DNA of 64,000 bases, from the NCBI GenBank assembly GCA_046733295.1, contig JBKPOY010000031.1, forward strand, positions 62,001-126,000, written 5' to 3'. This document shows, one piece after another, positions 27,126 to 33,925 of the stretch. The DNA comes from 13-2-20CM-68-14 sp046733295 (GTDB lineage: Bacteria; Actinomycetota; Thermoleophilia; Gaiellales; Gaiellaceae). Numbering within the stretch: position 1 is the stretch's first letter; every line of letters starts with the position of its first letter. The position numbers and the translations under genes were made by a program. The notes under the pieces are model-generated. The model worked only from the letters and a program-made list of their open reading frames with translations, did no database searches and was not told the DNA's origin.

Positions 27126-28300
27126 GCCGTGCCGACCTGCTCGAGCGCTACCGCGCGCTGCCGCTGCCCTCGACCACGGACGAGCCGTGGCGGTTCACCG
27201 ACCTGCGCGGCTTCGATCCCGAGGCCTTCGTCTCCAACGGCCATGTCGGGGGTCAGACCCCGGACGTGGCGGCGGGGAGCATGGTCGAGCTCGACGTGGC
27301 TGGGCTGGCGACGGTCTCCGAGGACGGGATCGAGGTCGAGCGGGCCCCGGACGGAGTCCGGTTCGAGGCGCTGGCAGACCACGAGCTGCTCGGCACGCTC
27401 GTCGGAGCCACCGAGAAGTTCGCGGCGCACAACGCGGCGCTGTGGGAGCACGGCCTGCTCGTGCACGTTCCGAAGGGCGTGGTGCTCGAGAAGCCGCTCT
27501 ATGTGCGAATCGCGAACTCCCGCGACGGCGGCGCGCTGTTCTGGCGGCTGCTCGTCGTCGCCGAGCCCCAGAGCCGCTTCTCGATCGTCGAGGAGTACAC
27601 CTCGGCGTCAGCGGGGCTCGCGGGCTACTCGAACGCCGTCACGGAGCTCTTCGTCGGGCAGGGCGCGAAGGTCGAGTACGTCTCCCTGCAGAATCTCTCC
27701 GCGGAGACCTGGCACTTCGCCTCGCACCGCGCGCAGGTCGACCGTGACGCCGAGCTCGACTGGGTCGCCGGCGGTTTCGGCTCCAAGAAGGGCAAGACCC
27801 GGATCCAGAACGATCTTGCCGGCGAGGGCGCGACGTCCCGCGTGACCGGGGCGTACTTCGCCGACGGCGAACAGCACCTCGACTACGACACGTTCCAGGA
27901 GCACATCGCCCCCAACACGACGTCCGACTTTGCGTTCAAGGGTGCGCTCCGCGACCACGCGACCGCCGTCTGGCGCGGGATGATCAAGGTCGAGAAGGAC
28001 GCCCAAAAGACGAACGCGTACCAGGAGAACCGCAACCTGATCCTCTCTGAGGAGGCCCACGCCGACTCGATCCCGGGGCTCGAGATCGAGGCCAACGACG
28101 TCCGCTGCACCCACGGCGCCACGATCAGCCCGGTCAACCGCGACGAGCTCTTCTACGCGATGGCGCGCGGCATCTCGAAGGGAGAGGCTGAGCGTCTCAT
28201 CGTCCGCGGCTTCTTCACCGACGTTCTGAACAGGATCGAGATGGAGCCGGTCCGCGAGGCCGTCACGGAAGCGCTCGAGGCGCGCATTCCGCAGGCTTAA
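27122..28300 (+). CDS. sufD: Fe-S cluster assembly protein SufD
   Basis: The partner of SufB in the scaffold, 392 residues starting at GTG 27122. The N-terminus has EPWRFTDLRGFDP, the core is the SufB/D beta-helix, and conserved C-terminal signatures are HADSIPGLEIEANDVRCTHGATI, with the cluster-related Cys and His, and FYAMARGISKGEAERLIVRGF. A 21-base GTC..GAC palindrome, one base different from an intergenic copy near dcd, lies in its N-terminal coding part (27245-27265) and encodes VGGQTPD. Confidence 0.95.
   Translation: MSRADLLERYRALPLPSTTDEPWRFTDLRGFDPEAFVSNGHVGGQTPDVAAGSMVELDVAGLATVSEDGIEVERAPDGVRFEALADHELLGTLVGATEKFAAHNAALWEHGLLVHVPKGVVLEKPLYVRIANSRDGGALFWRLLVVAEPQSRFSIVEEYTSASAGLAGYSNAVTELFVGQGAKVEYVSLQNLSAETWHFASHRAQVDRDAELDWVAGGFGSKKGKTRIQNDLAGEGATSRVTGAYFADGEQHLDYDTFQEHIAPNTTSDFAFKGALRDHATAVWRGMIKVEKDAQKTNAYQENRNLILSEEAHADSIPGLEIEANDVRCTHGATISPVNRDELFYAMARGISKGEAERLIVRGFFTDVLNRIEMEPVREAVTEALEARIPQA
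27245..27265. repeat. GGGGTCAGACCCC palindrome inside sufD
   Basis: A 21-base imperfect palindrome around the core GGGGTCAGACCCC. It matches the intergenic element at 37609-37629 at 20 of 21 bases and is read in frame within sufD. Confidence 0.7.
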
Positions 28301-28354
28301 CAACTCGGTCGAGAATCTTGACACGGCCGTAGCGCCGGCTTAACACGGCCGTCG

Positions 28355-28360
28355 TACGGT
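28355..28360 (+). promoter_or_regulatory. -10 box before the beta-propeller/RTX gene (leaderless)
   Basis: TACGGT ends seven bases before GTG 28368. Upstream, TTGACA at 28318-28323 is too far away for this -10. It may be the -35 of a second start site. Confidence 0.45.
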
Positions 28361-28367
28361 CGGCTTC

Positions 28368-30284
28368 GTGAGCTGGAAGCACCTGACCGGCCTCGTGGCA
28401 GCAGCGGCGCTCGCAGCCGCGGCGCCGGCGGCCGGGGCGCAGGCGAACGGTCGGATCGCCTACAGCAGCAACGGCGCCGTCTACGCGATCGACGCGAACG
28501 GCGGCGCCGCGACCTTCGTCCACAGCGGTCGCTCGCCTGCCTATTCGCCCGACGGGTCGAAGCTCGCCTTTGCGGAGGCGGACCCGAACGACAGCGGGTC
28601 GCTCAGGCTCCTCGTCGCGGACGCCGACGGCTCGAACCCGGTGCAGGTGGGCGTCAACTCCCTTCAGCGTCCGCTCTCCTGGGCGCCGGACGGCTCGCGA
28701 ATCGCATACGTCTCGGGCGACGCCTCGCTGACCGTGGCAAGGACGGACGGCTCCGGGTCGTCGGTGATAGCCGAGAACGCGTCTCCGTTCGCGGCGGCCT
28801 CGTGGTCGGCGGACGGGACGCGAATCGCCTATACGACACGCGACAACGTCGACATTGCGGTCGCGAACGCGGATGGCAGCGGTTCGGCCCGGCTGATCGA
28901 CGACGCCGCGCGCGACATCGCTCCGGTCTGGTCGCCAAACGGATCGCGGATCGCCTTCTTCCGCGAGACCTTCGGCCGGTTCGTGCTCTACGCGATGAAC
29001 GCGAACGGCAGCGGGCTCCAGCAGCTCGGCAGCACGCGCACGCCCGATCCCTTCGAGGGCTGGGTCTCTCCACCCGCATGGTCGCCCGACGGGGCACGGA
29101 TCGCCTTCGGCGGATCGGAGATCGCAGGCTGGAGCAGGTACTCCTACTACTACCGCTACGACATCTACTCGGTCTCGTCCGCCGGCGGCGACGAGCGCCG
29201 CCTGACGACGAGCGTCGCGTTGGCCGGTGGCTTCTTCCCCGTCTGGTCGCCGGACGGCACTCGCATCGCATTCCTCAGCGGCCGGGGCGGTCAGCTCACC
29301 CAGCTGTACGACATGAACTCGGACGGGAGCTGCCAGACGCTCTTGACGCCCTCCATTCCGGTCGACGGCACGATCAGCTGGCGGTCGCTCGCGGCCGGGC
29401 CGGCCGCGCCGCGGCTTCGCTGCGCCGCGCTCGGGGTGGCCGGCGAGATCGGCGTCGTTCGCGATCACCCCTACCTCGACGACGATCGCGTCTACACCTA
29501 CCAGGGCACCATCTCGAACGACGGCAACGCGAGCTCCGACGCGATCGAGATGCGGACGACCGCCCGCGAGCCCGTCGTCTACGTCTCGGCTTCCGCCGAC
29601 GGCGCATCCTGCGACGTGGCGCTCGAGGTGGTCTGCAAGCTCCCGGCGCTCGCTCCCGGCGCGTCGACCACATTCGACATCCGCTTTCGCGTGCCGCTGC
29701 GAGGGAGTCACACGCTCCAGGTCACGGCGATGCCGACCGGGTCGACACCGGATGGGGATCTCTCGGACAACGTCGACGCGGAGTCGCGCTTCTTCCCCTT
29801 CTGCGAGATCTCGACGCAGGCCGGGGCGACGATCCGGGCCTCGATCGACGACGACCTGATCTGCGGGACGGTCGGACGGGACCGGATCGACGCCGGCGAC
29901 GGCGTCGACCGGGTGCTCGCCGGACCCGCCAAAGACGTCGTCCACGGCGGCGGCAAGCTCGACAGGCTCTTCGGGGACGGCGGCTCCGACTTCCTCTACG
30001 GCGACGCCGGATCGGATCGCCTCCACGGGGAGCATGCGGACGACGTCCTCCACGGCGGGAACGGCGCCGACCTGATCTGGGGCGAGGACGGCGCCGACTA
30101 CCTCGACGGCGGCTCCGGCCCGGACAGCCTCTACGGCGGCTTCGGCAACGACGCGCTCAGGTCACGCGACGGTGTCCGCGACCACGTCTACTGCGGGCCC
30201 GGCAAGGATCGCGTCCAGGCCGACCTCCGCGACGTCCTGACTGACTGCGAGTCCGTCGTCCTTCGTCCCGCCAAGCCCTCCTAG
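28368..30284 (+). CDS. secreted beta-propeller (TolB/PD40) protein with CARDB-like and RTX calcium-binding domains
   Basis: A secreted protein of 638 residues. After a signal peptide (to about residue 25, PAAGAQA) come about seven PD40 repeats of the form WSPDGxRIAF (residues about 45-330). Next is a CARDB/DUF11-like beta-sandwich of about 110 residues with two cysteines. Then follow RTX nonapeptide repeats (DGGSDFLYGD, NGADLIWGEDGAD, SGPDSLYGGFGND) at about 500-620, which bind calcium outside the cell. The last 30 residues contain a Cys pair (VYCGPG, TDCESV). No type I secretion genes are adjacent. Its function, possibly surface adhesion, is not established. Confidence 0.85.
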   Translation: MSWKHLTGLVAAAALAAAAPAAGAQANGRIAYSSNGAVYAIDANGGAATFVHSGRSPAYSPDGSKLAFAEADPNDSGSLRLLVADADGSNPVQVGVNSLQRPLSWAPDGSRIAYVSGDASLTVARTDGSGSSVIAENASPFAAASWSADGTRIAYTTRDNVDIAVANADGSGSARLIDDAARDIAPVWSPNGSRIAFFRETFGRFVLYAMNANGSGLQQLGSTRTPDPFEGWVSPPAWSPDGARIAFGGSEIAGWSRYSYYYRYDIYSVSSAGGDERRLTTSVALAGGFFPVWSPDGTRIAFLSGRGGQLTQLYDMNSDGSCQTLLTPSIPVDGTISWRSLAAGPAAPRLRCAALGVAGEIGVVRDHPYLDDDRVYTYQGTISNDGNASSDAIEMRTTAREPVVYVSASADGASCDVALEVVCKLPALAPGASTTFDIRFRVPLRGSHTLQVTAMPTGSTPDGDLSDNVDAESRFFPFCEISTQAGATIRASIDDDLICGTVGRDRIDAGDGVDRVLAGPAKDVVHGGGKLDRLFGDGGSDFLYGDAGSDRLHGEHADDVLHGGNGADLIWGEDGADYLDGGSGPDSLYGGFGNDALRSRDGVRDHVYCGPGKDRVQADLRDVLTDCESVVLRPAKPS

Positions 30285-31663
30285 ACGCGCGCTCCGCGGT
30301 AGCAGTCCTGCCGGTATGCCGCGGGCACGGCGTTGCACCTGGCCCGCCGCGCGGAGGACTCGTTCGCGAAGCCGCCGAGGATGGTGCCGATGCCGTAGAA
30401 GCAGTACGAGCGCGTCGCCGGCGGCGCGAGCAGGCACATCTTCGTCGCCCGTGCGGGGCCGGCGTCGTTCGAGGTCAGGTCGCGGGAGGCGCCGTAGACG
30501 CACTCCCGCTCCATCGTCCCGGCGAGATGGCAGAGCTCGACGATCTTGCGGGCGTTCTGGACGCTGAAGCCGCTCGCGTCACGGCCGAACGACTGGAAGC
30601 AGGTCGTGACCCACCCCTTCTCGGCGCGCCGGCACCAGTTCGCGGCCTTACGGAAGTCGTAGTGGACGGCAGGCAGGATCCGTGACGTGATCATCAGGTA
30701 GCAGTAGAGCTTGTCGCGCTCCTTGACCGCGTCGCACGGGTAGAGCAGGTCGCTCTGTTTGAGCCACTTCGTCGGTGCAAGCTGCATCGGCCCCGGCAGG
30801 AAGTTCTGCATGAAGACGCCGCCTGTGCACGACGTCTGATCCCAGTGGGTCTTGAGCGAGTCGCAGACCTTGAGCGAGTAGGGCAGGTCGTTGACGCTGT
30901 AGATCATCAGCCCGTGGCCGAGGCCGTGCACGCACTGGTACGCGAGGAAGTAGGTCTTGCGGATCTTGCTGCCCTCGCACATCCCTCGAGCGGTGGTCGC
31001 GACCCGCGAGCGGGGCACGCCGGCGAACGCCCGCTCGACGACGCCGTGGTAGTAGCCCGACCAGCAAGTCATCGACCCGTTCGCGAGCGCCTGCGCCGCG
31101 TTGCCCTTGTAGCGGACGTAGCCGGCGTGCCCGATCTCGTGCGCGATCTGGTGGCAGCCGCTGCGGACCGTGTCGTTCGTCTCCATGTAATTGGCGAGGC
31201 GCGCGAGGGCCGTCGCGGGATCCTGGTAGTAGGCGAGGTTGCCGAAGGCTTGCTTGAAGCACGCGTAGTCGCCCTTGCAGTCGGCGAGCTTCTCGCCGTT
31301 CGGGTGGAAGGCGGTCACCGACGCACTGCTGTCCTTCGCCGCGGTGGAGACGTATTCCGCGACGTCGCGGATCTGCTCCGAGCTGAGGCGGCCCTGGAAC
31401 GACGGCATGCCGCCGCCGCCGTTCGAGACCTGCCGGACGACGGCGTCGTAGCCGGGTCTGCGCTCGTCGAGGTTGGGCCCGGTCTGGCCGGTCGACTTGG
31501 CAGCGGAAAGGGTGTGGCAGCCGCCGCAGCCGGCCGACGCGAAGACCTTTGCCCCCGACGGGTTGCTCTTCGAGCCACCGTCGCCGCAGGCGCTCGTGAC
31601 CGCGGCGAGCGCCGTGAGAACGACGATCGGAAGGAGCCTGGCCGACACCCGCGGGGATACCAT
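30281..31663 (-). CDS. lipoprotein cytochrome c fused to a Cys/His-rich domain
   Basis: A protein of 460 residues. The signal ends in a lipobox (AVTSAC, near residue 26). A class I cytochrome c domain follows with heme motif CGGCH (about residue 49) and likely Met ligand in GGMPSF. The remaining 300 residues are an unrecognised domain with about 17 cysteines and motifs such as CHQIAHEIGHAGYV (an HExxH), CWSGYYHGVVE, CVHGLGHGLM and CFYGIGTILGG. These look like a series of Cys-containing helical units, possibly binding metal or further hemes. ATG 31663 lies only six bases from the divergent sufS start. Its stop overlaps the RTX gene stop (CTAG). Confidence 0.75.
   Translation of the reverse strand: MVSPRVSARLLPIVVLTALAAVTSACGDGGSKSNPSGAKVFASAGCGGCHTLSAAKSTGQTGPNLDERRPGYDAVVRQVSNGGGGMPSFQGRLSSEQIRDVAEYVSTAAKDSSASVTAFHPNGEKLADCKGDYACFKQAFGNLAYYQDPATALARLANYMETNDTVRSGCHQIAHEIGHAGYVRYKGNAAQALANGSMTCWSGYYHGVVERAFAGVPRSRVATTARGMCEGSKIRKTYFLAYQCVHGLGHGLMIYSVNDLPYSLKVCDSLKTHWDQTSCTGGVFMQNFLPGPMQLAPTKWLKQSDLLYPCDAVKERDKLYCYLMITSRILPAVHYDFRKAANWCRRAEKGWVTTCFQSFGRDASGFSVQNARKIVELCHLAGTMERECVYGASRDLTSNDAGPARATKMCLLAPPATRSYCFYGIGTILGGFANESSARRARCNAVPAAYRQDCYRGARV
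31658..31663 (+). promoter_or_regulatory. -10 box of sufS (leaderless)
   Basis: TACCAT ends six bases before GTG 31670. It overlaps the start codon of the divergent cytochrome gene. Confidence 0.5.
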
Positions 31664-31669
31664 AGCCCC

Positions 31670-32914
31670 GTGGCCGTGACGGCTCGACCGAAGCTCGATG
31701 CGCAGAAGCTGCGCGCCGATTTCCCGATCTTCGACCAGTTGATCCACGGCAAGCCGCTCTCGTTCCTCGATTCCGCGGCGAGCTCGCAGAAGCCCCGCCA
31801 GGTCCTCGACGCGATTCGCGACTTCTACGAGACCTCCTATGCGAACGTGCACCGCGGCGTCTACTACCTCGCCGAGAAGGCGACGGCCGGCTACGAGGGC
31901 GCCCGCGAGACGATCGGCCGCTTCGTGAACGCTCCGAGCGCGCGGGAGATCGTCTTTACGCGGAACGCGACCGAGGGAATCAATTTGGTCGCATACGCCT
32001 GGGGGTTGCCGAACCTGGGCCCCGGCGACGTCGTCCTCGTCACCGAGCTCGAGCATCACTCGAACTTCGTGCCCTGGCAGTACATCGCGAAGCGCACGGG
32101 CGCCGACTTCCGGATGATCCCGCTCGACGAGCACGGCGAGCTCGGCCTCGACTCCCTCGACGAGCTCGTCGGCGACGGCCGGCTGCGAATCGTCGCGGCG
32201 GGCCTCGTCTCGAACTCGCTCGGCACGATCAACCCGATCGAGCGTCTCGCCACGTGGGCGCACCAGCGCGACGCGCTGATGGTCTGCGACGCCGCGCAGG
32301 GGGCGCCGCACCGTCCCCTCGACGTCCAGGCGCTCGGCGCCGACTTCGTCGCGATTACCGCGCACAAGCTCTGCGGCCCGAGCGGGATCGGTGCGCTCTG
32401 GGGCCGGATGGAGCTTCTCCGGGCGCTCGAGCCGTTCAACCTCGGCGGCCACATGATCAGTCGGGTCCGGCTCGAGGACACGACCTGGGGTGAGGTGCCC
32501 GCGAAGTTCGAGGCGGGGACGCAGCCGCTCGCCGAGGCTGTCGGCTTCGCCGCGGCCACGGACTACATCTCGCAGGTCGGCCTGGAGGCGATCGAGCACC
32601 ACGAGCAGGAGCTCGCCGCCTACGCGCTCGAGCGCCTCGGCGAGCTGCCCTGGGTGACCACGTACGGCCCGCCCGCCGACCGGCGGGCCGGCATCGTCTC
32701 GTTCAACGTCGAGGGCGTCCATCCCCACGACGTGGCCCAGATCCTGGACGGCGAGGGCGTGGCCATCCGCGCCGGCCACCACTGCTGCCAGCCCCTGATG
32801 GCGAAGCTGGGCGTCACGGCCACCAACCGGGCGAGCTTCTACCTCTACACCGTCCGCGAGGAGGTCGACCGGCTCGTCGACGGACTGCACAAGGTCCGTA
32901 AGATTCTTTCCTAG
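31670..32914 (+). CDS. sufS: cysteine desulfurase SufS
   Basis: A group II PLP-dependent cysteine desulfurase of 414 residues that passes sulfur to SufU for cluster assembly. It shows HRGVYYLAEKAT, the PLP histidine region LEHHSN, the Schiff-base Lys in ITAHKLCGPSG (about residue 233), and the catalytic cysteine in GHHCCQPLM (372-373), where a double cysteine occurs. The start is GTG 31670 by the -10 spacing; GTG 31676 is an alternative. sufU follows after two bases. Confidence 0.95.
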   Translation: MAVTARPKLDAQKLRADFPIFDQLIHGKPLSFLDSAASSQKPRQVLDAIRDFYETSYANVHRGVYYLAEKATAGYEGARETIGRFVNAPSAREIVFTRNATEGINLVAYAWGLPNLGPGDVVLVTELEHHSNFVPWQYIAKRTGADFRMIPLDEHGELGLDSLDELVGDGRLRIVAAGLVSNSLGTINPIERLATWAHQRDALMVCDAAQGAPHRPLDVQALGADFVAITAHKLCGPSGIGALWGRMELLRALEPFNLGGHMISRVRLEDTTWGEVPAKFEAGTQPLAEAVGFAAATDYISQVGLEAIEHHEQELAAYALERLGELPWVTTYGPPADRRAGIVSFNVEGVHPHDVAQILDGEGVAIRAGHHCCQPLMAKLGVTATNRASFYLYTVREEVDRLVDGLHKVRKILS

Positions 32915-32916
32915 GC

Positions 32917-33345
32917 ATGTCCGATCAGCTGTATCGCGAAGTGATCCTGGATCACTACAAGAACCCGCGTGGGCACGGGGTGATCGAAGACGCCGACGCG
33001 ACCGCGGACGGCTTCAACCCCCTGTGCGGGGACGAGGTGTCGATCTACGTCTCGTTCGCCGAGGACGGTGAGACGATCGACGACGTCAAGTTCTCGGGCC
33101 GCGGCTGCGCGATCAGTCAGGCGGCGACGTCGATGCTCGTCGACATCGCCAATGGGCGTAGCGCGACCGAGCTGGCGGAGATGCCGAAGGAGGAGCTGCT
33201 GGAGGAGATCGGGATCCCGTTGACGCCGATCCGTCTCAAGTGCGCGCTGCTCGGACTCGGAGTCCTGAAGGTCGCGCTCCACCGGGCGAAGGGAACGCCG
33301 CTCCCGTCGGAGTGGGCGGGTCTCGACGAACTGGAGCTCACGTAG
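32917..33345 (+). CDS. sufU: sulfur-transfer protein SufU
   Basis: A zinc-containing sulfurtransferase of 142 residues that accepts persulfide sulfur from SufS. The three conserved cysteines appear in NPLCGDE, GRGCAISQAATSM and RLKCALLG, and the insertion after GRGCAIS distinguishes SufU from IscU. The N-terminus LYREVILDHYKNPRG is typical. Length is normal. The gene lies directly behind sufS and overlaps the Rieske frame by about 34 bases. Confidence 0.95.
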   Translation: MSDQLYREVILDHYKNPRGHGVIEDADATADGFNPLCGDEVSIYVSFAEDGETIDDVKFSGRGCAISQAATSMLVDIANGRSATELAEMPKEELLEEIGIPLTPIRLKCALLGLGVLKVALHRAKGTPLPSEWAGLDELELT

Positions 33346-33656
33346 CCGAGCTCGACGTCGGCCCGGTCGAGGAGCTGCCGCCGGGAGCCGTCAAAATCGT
33401 CGTCGCGGGGTCGATCTCGGTCGGGGTCTACAACCTCGACGGCGAGTTCTTCGCGATCGAGGACCGCTGCTCGCACGACGACGGCCCGCTCTGCGAGGGC
33501 GATTTCGACCCGGAGACGGGCGTCGCCATCTGCCCGCGCCACGGCGCGAACTTCGACATCCGCAGCGGCCGGCCGCTGACGCTGCCGGCGTACGAGCCGG
33601 TCGAGACGTTCCCGGTCCGTGTCGACGAGGGCATCGTCAAGGTCAGCGTCGCCTAG
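33312..33656 (+). CDS. Rieske-type ferredoxin
   Basis: A Rieske [2Fe-2S] protein of about 114 residues, like the small ferredoxins of dioxygenases or NirD. The cluster ligands are present as RCSHDDG (Cys, His) and CPRHGANF (Cys, His) with the Pro loop GRPLTLPAYEP. The start is uncertain. GTG 33312 inside sufU is the nearest in-frame start; no ATG/GTG/TTG occurs at the sufU stop, and the homology-like region begins at about 33345. As the last gene of the sufS-sufU unit it may donate electrons to the Suf machinery (inference). Confidence 0.85.
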   Translation: MGGSRRTGAHVAELDVGPVEELPPGAVKIVVAGSISVGVYNLDGEFFAIEDRCSHDDGPLCEGDFDPETGVAICPRHGANFDIRSGRPLTLPAYEPVETFPVRVDEGIVKVSVA

Positions 33657-33691
33657 CGCGGACCGCCACGAGCGGGCGCCGTCGAGGCTGC

Positions 33692-33922
33692 TACCTTTCG
33701 CCTACCGCGGAAAGGAGGTGGTCCGGATCGAACTTTCATCAAGCACGGGCAGTGGAGGTACCAGCGGGTAGAGGCGTGTCCCCGGGACCTACGGGGAATC
33801 GTCTAGCCAGCGTAGGGGACTCGCGCTATGCGCCGCCGACGCCGATCGGCCGGAAGCGCCTCTACTAGTTCAACGCTGGTTTACCGGATGCGAGGGCCGC
33901 GCGAGAGCGCGGCCCTCGGTCT
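33692..33922 (+). ncRNA. candidate structured small RNA or leader-peptide gene with extended Shine-Dalgarno sequence
   Basis: An apparent stand-alone unit. The extended -10 TGCTACCTT (-10 at 33692-33697) predicts an RNA start near 33704. Just inside lies GAAAGGAGGTGGTCC (33710-33724), which can pair with the 3' end of actinobacterial 16S rRNA over 15 bases with one G-U. A short frame then encodes HGQWRYQRVEACPRDL and ends at TAG 33804-33806, but it has no ordinary start codon. A GTG at 33718 opens a different frame that would need a -1 shift near 33735 to join it. Hairpins follow (TCCCCG/CGGGGA, 33779-33797), then nested stems CCAGC/GCTGG and GTAGGGG/CCTCTAC (33807-33879) with a bulged TAGTTCAAC, and a terminator at 33891-33918. 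It does not resemble SRP RNA, RNase P RNA, tmRNA or 6S RNA. Function unknown. Confidence 0.55.
33891..33918. terminator. 12-bp bidirectional terminator
   Basis: CGAGGGCCGCGC and its exact complement around a GAGA loop, followed by GTCTGTTCT on the plus strand. It ends the small RNA unit and faces the stop of the MMPL gene on the other strand. Confidence 0.8.
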
Positions 33923-33925
33923 GTT

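Noticed and set aside
33704..33890. A 16S rRNA fragment or a known structural RNA (SRP, RNase P, tmRNA, 6S)
   Set aside because: The AAAGGAGG stretch is the reverse complement of the 16S tail, not the tail itself, and none of the core motifs of the other RNAs is present.
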